Below are positions 7,729 to 14,562 of a stretch of DNA of 25,448 nucleotides, in pieces (within the stretch, counting starts at the first letter, position 1; every line of letters begins with the position of its first letter). The DNA lies in contig JBBSWA010000074.1 of the NCBI GenBank assembly GCA_038046485.1, positions 1 to 25,448 on the forward strand, in the 5' to 3' direction. The stretch is from JBBSWA01 sp038046485. Its GTDB lineage: Archaea > Nanobdellota > Nanobdellia > Woesearchaeales > SM23-78. The translations under genes and the position numbers were made by a program. The notes beneath the pieces were generated by a model, which ran no database searches, was not told where the DNA came from, and saw nothing but the letters and a program-made list of their open reading frames with translations.

Positions 7729-8055
7729 ATGTAGAATCGCCGTAGCCAGGTCCCCATTTGCTTCTTCAATAGCCACCTTCGCTTTTTCTTCCGTGCAGCC
7801 GCTTTGTTCCATAACCGTCTTTACGTCCTCTTCATTGATGTCTGGCTTTGTATTCAAGGAGCGTTCTTGCTCTTCGCCAACGACTTGCCAGGTTTTCTGT
7901 CCCATCATGTTAACTTTAGAAACTTGCGGGTTAGTAATGACAATCTCCTTATCTGCACATCGGATGATGACTTCAATGGCTTCAATCTCCTGTTGCTGGA
8001 TGCCCATCTGCTTCATCATCTGCTTCATTTGCCTTGGATTGACACCGGGGAACAT
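7717..8055 (-). CDS. nac: Nascent polypeptide-associated complex protein (archaeal NAC-alpha)
   Basis: 112 residues, the usual length for archaeal NAC. The start MFPGVNPRQMKQMMKQMGI is diagnostic. A NAC beta-barrel core follows (about 20-70: IEAIEVIIRCADKEIVI, VSKVNMMGQKTWQVVG), and a C-terminal UBA domain (75-112: INEEDVKTVMEQSGCTEEKAKVAIEEANGD in segments). It binds nascent chains at the ribosome exit tunnel as a homodimer. TATA-like TTTATAAA (8077-8084) lies 21 nt before the ATG, predicting a leaderless message. It is convergent with the GT2 gene and divergent from the small exported protein at 8129. Confidence 0.97.
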   Translation of the reverse strand: MFPGVNPRQMKQMMKQMGIQQQEIEAIEVIIRCADKEIVITNPQVSKVNMMGQKTWQVVGEEQERSLNTKPDINEEDVKTVMEQSGCTEEKAKVAIEEANGDLATAILHLKP

Positions 8056-8076
8056 AAGATAGCGTAAGGAGATGTG

Positions 8077-8106
8077 TTTATAAATATGATTGGAATATTT
8101 TAAATA
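8077..8106. promoter_or_regulatory. Divergent TATA boxes between NAC and the exported protein
   Basis: TTTATAAA (8077-8084) faces the NAC gene with a 21-nt gap to its ATG. TTTAAATA (8099-8106) faces the gene at 8129 with a 22-nt gap. Both fit leaderless initiation. Confidence 0.6.
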
Positions 8107-8128
8107 GTACAGATCTACCCATCAAGAA

Positions 8129-8536
8129 ATGAGGAAAGTATTAATTCCTTTGACCCTAGCACTGACGGGAGCGGCTATATCACAATGGAATCATTGGGAG
8201 AATCCATCACGCGTATTAGAAGAGAGAGTAGCAAGTCCCATTCAAGCTCCGGTAACAGTAAATCCAACCAGCGAAGTGGGTAAATTCTTAGTGTATGACT
8301 TATCTGAAGAAAAATGGGGACGTATTGAAGCCAAAAGCAAAGAGGAACGAATACATGGAAAGAAATGGCATTATGAGATTAAACGAGAACCCACAGAAGA
8401 TAGAAGGGGTTATTTTGTTTATTTAATCGATCAAAAAGAAACCTATCCTGCACCTTCAGATAGCAAAGTGTATGCCATTTGGCTAAAATGGTTGTTGCAG
8501 GATTCAAAGGTCGAGTTTGATTTACGTCGCAATTAA
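8129..8536 (+). CDS. Small exported protein of unknown function
   Basis: 135 residues. The N-terminus MRKVLIPLTLALTGAAIS reads as a short signal peptide or membrane anchor (basic start, hydrophobic 4-18). The rest is soluble, charged and beta-rich, without cysteines or repeats; a central FLVYDLSEEKWGRIEAKS and a later GYFVYLIDQKETYPAP suggest a small barrel-like domain. I do not recognise a family. Upstream TATA spacing (22 nt) supports this ATG. It ends 3 nt before the stop of the convergent Sec61-beta gene. Confidence 0.75.
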   Translation: MRKVLIPLTLALTGAAISQWNHWENPSRVLEERVASPIQAPVTVNPTSEVGKFLVYDLSEEKWGRIEAKSKEERIHGKKWHYEIKREPTEDRRGYFVYLIDQKETYPAPSDSKVYAIWLKWLLQDSKVEFDLRRN

Positions 8537-8539
8537 TTG

Positions 8540-8713
8540 TTATCCAAACCAGCTTCCGCCTTGGATATGTAAGAATAGAATCAATAGGATGATCACAACA
8601 GCAAGAATAATTACGTGCTGAGGCTTCATCGAAACTTTAGTCTTGTAGTCTTCAAAGTACCGAGTAATGCCTGCTCCAGAAGAGGGCATCGTAATCTTAT
8701 CATCTCGTGCCAT
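8540..8713 (-). CDS. secG: Protein translocase subunit Sec61-beta (archaeal SecG type)
   Basis: 57 residues. The frame stays open further upstream to 8821, but the internal start MARDDKITMPSSGAGITRY is the right one: archaeal Sec61-beta proteins begin this way, with the conserved P-S-S-x-A-G-I-x-R-Y/F segment before the membrane anchor. One membrane helix spans about 33-51, followed by a short IQGGSWFG tail. It is the small tail-anchored subunit of the SecYEG-type channel. TATA-like TTTAAAAA (8736-8743 on plus) lies 22 nt before this ATG, supporting the start and a leaderless message. A perfect 7-bp palindrome lies between the TATA box and the start. Confidence 0.95.
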   Translation of the reverse strand: MARDDKITMPSSGAGITRYFEDYKTKVSMKPQHVIILAVVIILLILFLHIQGGSWFG

Positions 8714-8719
8714 GGAATC

Positions 8720-8782
8720 AAGGAGGCAGACCTCCTTTAAAAAAGTTGTGCTCTGAGCAAGTAGAGGTATAAAGTTTAAATA
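8720..8782. promoter_or_regulatory. Divergent promoter region of Sec61-beta and the transglutaminase-like gene, with a palindrome
   Basis: AAGGAGG-CAGA-CCTCCTT (8720-8737) is a perfect 7-bp inverted repeat just downstream of the Sec61-beta TATA box (8736-8743). Because the message should start near the ATG, its GGAGG core is unlikely to be a ribosome-binding site and may be an operator. TTTAAATA (8775-8782) serves the plus-strand gene at 8804 with a 21-nt gap. Confidence 0.5.
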
Positions 8783-8803
8783 GATCGATAGGTTACTGAG
8801 GAT

Positions 8804-9322
8804 ATGGTAAATGGGACACATTACTTACTCCAAGACTTAGATCAAGTCCCAGATCGATTAGACCCAGATGAATTAAGGAGTAGAAATTACACAGCCTCTC
8901 CTTATTTTGATTCATTGTGTGTGATCCGGGAAGCATTAAAAAGAGAAGTTCCAGGGTTTCCAAATTATAGATGTGCAGAAGCGGGAAAAGTAGTCTCTCA
9001 AGTTTTAGGGTGGGATGTATTAGGTGGGATCTACATGCCGGCATTCAAAGCAACACGGCGCTTGAAAGAAGCGACTCATATTTGGAATCCTTCTCCAGAT
9101 GGTTATTTGGTAGACCTAACAGTTGATCAGGAAGATCCAACTATTCCAGCAGTCTTGATTGTACAAGATGATTCACGAATAGTGCGAGCCTGGAGAATAT
9201 TAACAGAGGCGATAAGAGAAGCGACTCTTAGGGATTTGTCAAAGAAGCTTTTTAAAGAAACGGGGAAAAAAGTAGATCTAGAAGCAATCGCCAATGACTT
9301 ACGCGCAAAATTAAAAATGTAG
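8804..9322 (+). CDS. Transglutaminase/papain-fold-like small protein
   Basis: 172 residues with no signal peptide or membrane segment. YRCAEAGKVV (C57), THIWN (H92) and YLVDLT (D104) reproduce the order and local context of the Cys-His-Asp triad of transglutaminase-like cysteine proteases (C in a helix start, H-x-W-N, then V-D-x-T). The spacing is compact, 35 and 12 residues. This suggests a minimal cytoplasmic hydrolase or amidase, perhaps a peptide or tag protease. The remainder is a charged C-terminal helix with FKETGKKVDLEAIAND. TATA spacing (21 nt) supports this ATG. It is divergent from Sec61-beta and its stop codon touches the 3' end of the RNase P RNA gene. The family call is my reading of the motifs. 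Confidence 0.65.
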   Translation: MVNGTHYLLQDLDQVPDRLDPDELRSRNYTASPYFDSLCVIREALKREVPGFPNYRCAEAGKVVSQVLGWDVLGGIYMPAFKATRRLKEATHIWNPSPDGYLVDLTVDQEDPTIPAVLIVQDDSRIVRAWRILTEAIREATLRDLSKKLFKETGKKVDLEAIANDLRAKLKM

Positions 9323-9744
9323 GACCGTTATAAGCCGCCTTTTGTGCATCCCAAAGCACTTCTAAAAGAAATGCCGATGGATGTCTTAGCATTCTACTGA
9401 GCGTCTGTAACAGACTTGCACAAGCCCGGGCTCACCGTTTCATCCATTCCCATGCAACGTCAGCCAATTAACTTATCCCAGTCGCCTGGAACTTCATGAC
9501 CTTCATCCTGCGCATGGGGGGTCTCGTTTCGGAGTGGTTGCCATCCTTTTCAGGATCTGACTTCCGTCAGGAACTACTTCCTCTTTCGAGGTGTGGGCGG
9601 ACTTTCCTCAGCAAAGGCATCTTCAACCAGTTAAGGTGTAAAGCTGCATTCACCGGCTGCTATGGATAATTGCGCAAATTATGTTACAAATTGGCGCAAT
9701 TATTCATCCCAAGAATTTTGTAAAATTCTTGATAAGTGCGGTCC
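9322..9744 (-). ncRNA. rnpB: RNase P RNA
   Basis: The minus strand carries the conserved core: GAGGAAAGTCCGCCCACAC (CR-I), CCGAAACGAGACC, GAAACGGTGAGCCCGGGC, CAGTAGAATG, and near the 3' end ACAAAAGGCGGCTTAT (CR-V). The ends GGACCG (9739-9744) and CGGTCC (9322-9327) pair as helix P1, fixing the limits within a few bases. At about 423 nt it is somewhat longer than many archaeal versions. Extra length includes AT-rich hairpins near the 5' end (AAGAATTTT/AAAATTCTT and ATTGCGC/GCGCAAT). It is the catalytic RNA that trims tRNA 5' leaders. It ends against the stop codon of the convergent gene with a one-base overlap. Confidence 0.95.
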
Positions 9745-9769
9745 TACGACGGTAGATAAGTAGAAAGGG

Positions 9770-9777
9770 TTTAAAAA
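9770..9777 (-). promoter_or_regulatory. TATA box of the RNase P RNA gene
   Basis: TTTTTAAA on the minus strand ends 25 nt before the predicted RNA 5' end (9744), the normal archaeal TATA-to-start distance. It calibrates the spacing used to judge leaderless genes elsewhere. Confidence 0.7.
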
Positions 9778-9789
9778 GGTAGTGCTTAC

Positions 9790-9803
9790 AGTTCTATAGA
9801 ACT
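9790..9803. repeat. 14-bp perfect palindrome
   Basis: AGTTCTATAGAACT is self-complementary over all 14 bases. It lies between the end of the pilin-like gene and the RNase P RNA promoter, so it could be an operator or part of a terminator. A chance occurrence is possible. Confidence 0.4.
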
Positions 9804-9830
9804 AAACCCCAAAACGAATATCTCAGGGTT

Positions 9831-10385
9831 CTAGCACGTCTTCAAGAACGCTCTTTTCTCAGTATACATGACTTCAAGCACGTCACCTTTTTCACAAGGG
9901 GTGTCAAACTCCAATCGGCATAGATAGCCTGGGTCAATGCTGCCTTCAATGATGCAGCCTTGGTCGACCATCTCATGGTTTTTATACAGATTAAACCCTG
10001 AGGAGTTAAGGGGAGTTCGGCCTTTGTTTTCAAGGACGAGGAATCCCGTTTCGTTTCGTCGAGCGCTATAGTCCATGAAGCTTTGTTCTTTAAGATCCCC
10101 AATCACACCCAATTGCTGTTTGAGGTCTTGTAAGCAAGTACTGATCTTGGTGAATTCATTGGAACGGGCTGAACATTTTTTATCCACTTTCTTAAAATAG
10201 TCTAAAGCGGACTGTCCAAGTACCTTGGCATCATTCACATTTTTCTGGTTAGAAACCACGATTACGGCAAGCCCACCGGCAATAAAGACAAGAAGGATAA
10301 GAGCGATTCCAACCGTCACTTGGACGTTCGTCATGGCTTTTCCTCGTCTAGAATAGGTTATAAAGCTTTCCTTTTGTCTTTTCAT
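9831..10385 (-). CDS. Pilin-like secreted protein with six cysteines
   Basis: 184 residues. A basic leader (YSRRGKA, 11-17) precedes a hydrophobic helix (21-44, VQVTVGIALILLVFIAGG). This resembles a class III (archaellin/pilin) signal processed by a FlaK/PibD-type peptidase; an ordinary N-anchor is the alternative. A helical stretch (48-100) is followed by a small beta-rich domain. Six cysteines outside the membrane (KKC, STC, QGC, YLC, TPC, KTC) suggest disulfides. The first ATG lies 19 nt from the shared TATA box at 10405-10412; Met18 is an alternative start, which would remove the basic leader. It is divergent from the lipoprotein gene. A secreted, possibly filament-forming, role is inference. 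Confidence 0.7.
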   Translation of the reverse strand: MKRQKESFITYSRRGKAMTNVQVTVGIALILLVFIAGGLAVIVVSNQKNVNDAKVLGQSALDYFKKVDKKCSARSNEFTKISTCLQDLKQQLGVIGDLKEQSFMDYSARRNETGFLVLENKGRTPLNSSGFNLYKNHEMVDQGCIIEGSIDPGYLCRLEFDTPCEKGDVLEVMYTEKRAFLKTC

Positions 10386-10404
10386 TTAAAAGCGAACCCT
10401 TAGG

Positions 10405-10412
10405 TTTAAAAA
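10405..10412. promoter_or_regulatory. Single TATA box apparently shared by two divergent genes
   Basis: TTTAAAAA on plus (TTTTTAAA on minus) is 21 nt from the plus-strand ATG at 10434 and 19 nt from the minus-strand ATG at 10385. Only 48 bp separate the two start codons and no better-placed second TATA box is seen, so one element may direct both leaderless transcripts. Confidence 0.55.
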
Positions 10413-10433
10413 GCGCTTGGGAATCCGAAGAGT

Positions 10434-11294
10434 ATGAAAGTGTGGTTAGGGCTCATCTTGGTGTTGTTCTTGGTAGCCTGTTCTAAAGAAATGCCCTCTA
10501 CGCCGACCGTTCAGGGCGTAACAGAAGTACAGAATGCAACCAATCAAACAGTAGTAGATCCAATTAAGGCGCCTGAAACAGCTCCTAAAGATCTTTTGGT
10601 GGATTTAGAAGAGCAGCAAAAGGGAGTGTATGCCAAGTACAATCAAGTACGAACAAAGATTAAGACCTTAGAAAGCAACTTGAAAAAGACCACAAACATG
10701 CGTAAAGTGCAAGAAGAGTTAAGGATTAATTATCATGAAAGAGATTCATTAAAGGCTTCTATTGAAGAGTTCGAAAAAAAGATCCAATCCCTTCGCTTAG
10801 AACGCAGAGCTTTGCAGAAAGAAAGCGAAGTCAATCAAAAACTAGACCAGCTCGCTCAAGATGAAAAGGATGTAAAGGATAAGATAAAAGATAATCAATT
10901 CAGAATCGATAAGGTTAGAGAGTCCATTCAAGAAACAACTTCAGATCGGGTAAAGGCCGATCTAAAAGCAACGCTAAACGATCTTTATGCAGATCAAAAA
11001 GACTTAAGCGAGCGTCTAGATAAAGTAAACCATCGAATGGATGAGCAGCAACAGAATTTGAAAGAGTTAGACTTGGAAATAGAAGCCAAAAAACAAAGGG
11101 CCTCAAATGAAGAACAAAAGAAGCTGCTTCAGATAAATATAGATGAACTTGATAAGCAAATTAAGGAAAAAGAATACACCTTGTCCAACGAGAAAGATCC
11201 AACCAAAAAAGAAAAACTTCTAGGTGAATTAAACGAATTAGCCGCTCAAAAGAGTAATCTAAGAAATGCATTAGAAGGTTTAGATACACAATAG
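10434..11294 (+). CDS. Coiled-coil lipoprotein
   Basis: 286 residues. The signal peptide MKVWLGLILVLFLVAC ends in a lipobox LVAC with Cys16 as the predicted lipidated residue. A Thr/Pro/Val-rich linker (20-50) leads into an almost continuous coiled coil (about 53-283) rich in E, K, Q and L, with several heptad blocks (QQQNLKELDLEIEAKKQ, KIQSLRLERRALQKES). It is anchored outside the membrane and could be a spacer or scaffold at the cell surface. No enzymatic motif is visible. The TATA box lies 21 nt before the ATG. It is followed after 26 nt by the phosphatase gene on the same strand. Functional assignment is not possible beyond lipoprotein and coiled coil. Confidence 0.82.
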   Translation: MKVWLGLILVLFLVACSKEMPSTPTVQGVTEVQNATNQTVVDPIKAPETAPKDLLVDLEEQQKGVYAKYNQVRTKIKTLESNLKKTTNMRKVQEELRINYHERDSLKASIEEFEKKIQSLRLERRALQKESEVNQKLDQLAQDEKDVKDKIKDNQFRIDKVRESIQETTSDRVKADLKATLNDLYADQKDLSERLDKVNHRMDEQQQNLKELDLEIEAKKQRASNEEQKKLLQINIDELDKQIKEKEYTLSNEKDPTKKEKLLGELNELAAQKSNLRNALEGLDTQ

Positions 11295-11320
11295 GTTTCT
11301 TGTTGTAGAAAAGGTAAAGA

Positions 11321-12169
11321 ATGTCAAACCCAACCATTTCAGGTGAGCTTTCTTATATAATCACTTTAGCAAGGAAAGCAGATACTCTCCTTCTACCTTA
11401 TCATGGAAATTGTGGTTCAACAAAAAAGGCAGATGGGAGTCTTAGTATATACGCTGAAAAAGAGATGGGAAGAACCATTTCAACTGGATTGCAAGAAAAA
11501 GGCTATCTCGTTGTAAACGAAGAAGAACCTGAACGTCCTTCCGGCTCAATCCCGAAAAAAGGCATTGCCTGGGTAGATCCTCTCGACGGGACAGACGAGT
11601 TTATCCAAGGAACAGGAAGGTTTTGGACGTTGATTGGAATCGCTCAAAACGATATTCCAGTCATGGGCGTGGCTTATAACCCATTCAGTAAAGAGTTGTT
11701 CTTTGCTGAAGATGGAAAATGCTATCGTGAAACAAATGGAAGGATCTATCCTGTTCAACTATCTTCTGAATCAGATCTAAGCCACATGAAGCTAACCTGG
11801 ACCACCCCTACTTTAACTTCAGGTTCGAAATTAGAGCAGATGGTAACCGCCTTAGGAACTAAAGTGATTGGAGTCGGAGTGGGGCCAGCAAACAAGGTTA
11901 CTGCAATCTTACGAGGTGAAGCCCATCTAACCATCCAGCCTGGAAAATTCGGAGATCCTAAATATGCTTATCCTTGGGATGACTGTGCATTGCATGCCTT
12001 GCTCAGAAACACCTCAAATAACCGGGAAGGATATGGAGTTTTAACCGATCTGTGGGGAAACCCCATGAAATACGATCTTGGGCAAGGAGCACGAACAGAG
12101 GGATTTGTAGCCTCAACAGGAATCTCACATAAAGAAATAATAGAAGAAATAGCAAGAGTTATTTCTTAA
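11321..12169 (+). CDS. Inositol monophosphatase-family phosphatase (IMPase/CysQ superfamily)
   Basis: 282 residues, typical length. Family metal-site motifs are in order: KADGS (36-40), NEEEP (66-70), WVDPLDGTDEF (84-94) and YPWDDCALHALL (217-228). These bind two or three Mg ions and place the enzyme in the Li-sensitive phosphatase superfamily. Candidate substrates are inositol-1-phosphate, fructose-1,6-bisphosphate or 3'-phosphoadenosine phosphate. The acidic residue usually following KxDGSxVT is shifted (YAEKE), which fits a CysQ/IMPase variant but does not settle the substrate. It follows the lipoprotein gene by 26 nt with a weak AAAGGT ribosome site, so probably cotranscribed. It is convergent with the exported protein at 12172. 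Confidence 0.9.
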   Translation: MSNPTISGELSYIITLARKADTLLLPYHGNCGSTKKADGSLSIYAEKEMGRTISTGLQEKGYLVVNEEEPERPSGSIPKKGIAWVDPLDGTDEFIQGTGRFWTLIGIAQNDIPVMGVAYNPFSKELFFAEDGKCYRETNGRIYPVQLSSESDLSHMKLTWTTPTLTSGSKLEQMVTALGTKVIGVGVGPANKVTAILRGEAHLTIQPGKFGDPKYAYPWDDCALHALLRNTSNNREGYGVLTDLWGNPMKYDLGQGARTEGFVASTGISHKEIIEEIARVIS

Positions 12170-12171
12170 CC

Positions 12172-12735
12172 TTATCCGCTCTCGCCACCCATCACAATGA
12201 GACCGGATGTCGTAGTTGGAAACGCAGTAACTCGGTAAGCCTGAATAACCACTCCACTAGAGCTGTACATTCGAGCCGAAAAGCAAACGCTTCCAGCAGC
12301 GCAATTGACAGAAGTTTGAGAGAGTTTCACATGGTTTGCATTGTACATCTCTGTAAAAGTTGAATCCCATACGATTAGATTACCATTCACAAGGGTCGCA
12401 AGAAGAGGGGTACTGTCTAACATACTCTTAGTTGTCAAGAGGGTTAAAAGCTGGTTCTTGAAGTATTCTTCACTTAAGCGTACAAGTAATTCTCCCATTC
12501 GATTGTTAACATTCATCTTTTGACTAGGATTTAATGTTAATGAAGTAGAAGAGGATAAAGTGGATTGATCGTAAAACCCTTGATTAACTGAGTTCCAAGA
12601 TAAAGTGCCCATTTTATTTACGTAAACATAGCTACCGCTAGGGGAGATATCTCCAGAGATAGAAATGGCTAAAGCAGGTACAACGCTCAGTAAAAACAAT
12701 CCAATTAACACCATTCCTATTCCAGTTTGTTTCAT
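12172..12735 (-). CDS. Exported protein of unknown function
   Basis: 187 residues. The N-terminus (KQTGIGMVLIGLFLLSVVPALA) is a signal peptide with a likely A-L-A cleavage site at about residue 23. The mature part is Ser/Thr-rich and beta-rich, with one cysteine pair (NCAAGSVC) that could form a disulfide and a low-complexity STLSSSTSLTLN run. I recognise no family. The gene follows the receiver-like gene after 40 nt on the same strand. Unlike the first genes of operons here, it has a good Shine-Dalgarno site, GGAGG, 5 nt before the ATG, as expected for an internal cistron. Confidence 0.75.
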   Translation of the reverse strand: MKQTGIGMVLIGLFLLSVVPALAISISGDISPSGSYVYVNKMGTLSWNSVNQGFYDQSTLSSSTSLTLNPSQKMNVNNRMGELLVRLSEEYFKNQLLTLLTTKSMLDSTPLLATLVNGNLIVWDSTFTEMYNANHVKLSQTSVNCAAGSVCFSARMYSSSGVVIQAYRVTAFPTTTSGLIVMGGESG

Positions 12736-12740
12736 CTTGG

Positions 12741-12745
12741 CCTCC
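12741..12745 (-). promoter_or_regulatory. Shine-Dalgarno site GGAGG
   Basis: GGAGG on the minus strand lies 5 nt before the ATG at 12735. It contrasts with the leaderless first genes in this window and supports translation of this gene from a polycistronic message. Confidence 0.75.
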
Positions 12746-12775
12746 TATAATCTTTTTAAGTTTATATGTATTTCG

Positions 12776-14413
12776 TCACTCTTCCTTGCCAAAAGCAAAA
12801 CGTGCTTTTGCGTAAAGTTCCTTTGTCCTTTGTCCGATAGGGCTTTCAGGGGTAGTATCTTGAGCTTCTCTTAATAGATCCAGAATTTTATTAGTCCGAT
12901 CTTCTAGAGAAGGGGTTGTTAAAGCAAGGTGAAGAACTCTATTGTGGGTAGCTGCAAGATATCGCCGAGCTTCAAAAGGGGATTCAGCAGCTAATATTTT
13001 ATCACCTGATGCAATAAACGCGTCTTGAGAACTTGGAAGATCATTATCTTGATGGGTAGGGTCATAAACCATCCGCGCAAGTCGATAAGCCCCAATCCCG
13101 AAAGAAGCAGTTCTACGAGCTAAAGGTTCTAAATCCGAGGACATCCCCTGAAGTCGTTGTGCTACACCCAATGCCTGATCAAGATGATACGCCGAACTAG
13201 GATCAGACCCGAGTCCAGCCCGTTCAGCTCTTCCAACATAAACAAGCAACCGCTCGGTTAATAAACGAGCATGATCACTAGGGGTAAGCATTTCAGCTTC
13301 AAGTTCTGTAAATCGAGTAAGTGCAGGATCATCTTCTTCAAAGATACGGCGTTGAGTGGCTTCTGTCAACCCAATGCGCGCAGCAAATTCCGCTCGCCAA
13401 TAAACCTCTGGAGAACTCGTTGAGAGTACAGTACGCATGTGCCCCCATAATCCTTCCAATTGGCCATAAATCCCATTCAAAACATCATCTCGATCCTTTT
13501 TAGGGATGACTCCTAATGAGGAAGAGTAGACTTGCGCAGCAGATTCCAATGCCATAGACATACACAAAAGTGTTTCCAGTTGGGAGAAGGAAAGCGCATC
13601 AGCCGCATTTCCAAGATGATTAGGATTTTCTCTAAGTGCCTCTTGCATTGCTCGCCCTTTTTTTTCATCACGTCCAAGTAAGTGGACAGAAGAAGGGTCA
13701 GTTAATAGATAAGTGGCTAAATTTAAGTCTACTCCTTCTTGTTTAGCATACTCAGTCATGTTTAAGGCACGCGACCATAAGTTGAAAGCGGTTTGAACTT
13801 CACCTGAAGCAAAGAGATTTTGCGCAAGGTATGCACTAGCACTCGTTTTGAGAAGCAATTCCCTTAAATCAAAGACACCCTCCGGATTATGAATGGTACT
13901 TTGCCAATAGTCTCCGAGTTGACTAACCTGATTAGGATCAAAAACAAATTCTTCAGATCGAGTGGAGTAAGGTACTCTTGTTTCTGAATGCATCATATTG
14001 ATTCGATGACTTGAAGCCCGCCGAACAGCTTCTTGCAATTGCGAGGTAGAATCAGCACCCGTTCCAACATGATCCGCGATGACCCCTTCTCGTTTAGCAT
14101 CAACCAATGCTTCAAGTCCGTCTCTACCTTCTCCAGCAACAATAACAGAAGCTCCAGATAGAGTTGCGTATAGAGCATGTTCTTTCCAACAGAGGCTACC
14201 ATTTCTTCCTTCCATTCCTCCATCAAGGACAACCACTTTAGGAGCTACCCTTCCTAAAGCTTGGTAGACTTCTAAAAGACTAAGCCCTCCTGGAGGAGCA
14301 GAAGCCCCAACCACTTGATTGGCTGAAAAAACATTAAACTCTCGTCCAAGAACAGCAGGTTGTTTCAAATCCTCTGCTTCAGAGTGAAGGAGAAGAACAA
14401 TAGGTCTAGACAT
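12776..14413 (-). CDS. Receiver-like domain protein with a long helical region
   Basis: 545 residues from the chosen start (MSRPIVLLL). The frame opens 13 codons earlier, but a TATA-like TTTTATATA (14436-14444 on plus) 21 nt before 14413 supports the shorter form. Residues 1-135 resemble a response-regulator receiver: strand IVLLLHSEAED (acidic E14/D15), strand VVVLDGG with the phospho-acceptor position D64, then SVIVAGEGRDG and a final helix TSQLQEAVRRAS. The Lys of the fifth strand is not evident, so it may be a degenerate receiver. Residues about 160-545 are nearly all helical with TPR-like Ala/Leu spacing. It is divergent from an 834-residue protein with kinase-like features and cotranscribed with an exported protein. 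No named family is recognised. Confidence 0.7.
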   Translation of the reverse strand: MSRPIVLLLHSEAEDLKQPAVLGREFNVFSANQVVGASAPPGGLSLLEVYQALGRVAPKVVVLDGGMEGRNGSLCWKEHALYATLSGASVIVAGEGRDGLEALVDAKREGVIADHVGTGADSTSQLQEAVRRASSHRINMMHSETRVPYSTRSEEFVFDPNQVSQLGDYWQSTIHNPEGVFDLRELLLKTSASAYLAQNLFASGEVQTAFNLWSRALNMTEYAKQEGVDLNLATYLLTDPSSVHLLGRDEKKGRAMQEALRENPNHLGNAADALSFSQLETLLCMSMALESAAQVYSSSLGVIPKKDRDDVLNGIYGQLEGLWGHMRTVLSTSSPEVYWRAEFAARIGLTEATQRRIFEEDDPALTRFTELEAEMLTPSDHARLLTERLLVYVGRAERAGLGSDPSSAYHLDQALGVAQRLQGMSSDLEPLARRTASFGIGAYRLARMVYDPTHQDNDLPSSQDAFIASGDKILAAESPFEARRYLAATHNRVLHLALTTPSLEDRTNKILDLLREAQDTTPESPIGQRTKELYAKARFAFGKEE

Positions 14414-14562
14414 ATAAACTCGAAGTCTTATAAAATATATAAAAGTTTGCATTTTGTATCGACGAAGGCCCTATTTAGCTTATAAAGCAAAACTAGGCGG
14501 CGCATGTTTATAAGGATCCCCGAATTCTTAAGGGCTACTAAAGAGGGGCCAGGGTCATTTTT
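14414..14562. promoter_or_regulatory. Divergent promoter region of the receiver-like and kinase-like genes
   Basis: The minus-strand TATA box is at 14436-14444. For the plus-strand gene, TTTATAAG at about 14508-14515 lies about 48 nt before the ATG at 14563, so this gene probably has a 5' leader of about 25 nt. An AGAGGGG stretch at 14542-14548 is a possible but distant ribosome-binding site. Confidence 0.5.

Noticed and set aside
8714..8821. Longer N-terminus for Sec61-beta (93 codons)
   Set aside because: The extra 36 residues are not part of the family, and the TATA box lies downstream of that start.
9842..10102. 86-codon minus-strand open frame inside the pilin-like gene
   Set aside because: It is an alternate frame of a gene with a clear leader and promoter, and has no features of its own.
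14414..14452. Upstream start (13 extra codons) for the receiver-like gene
   Set aside because: The TATA box would lie inside the coding region; the internal ATG gives the standard 21-nt spacing and starts right at the first receiver strand.
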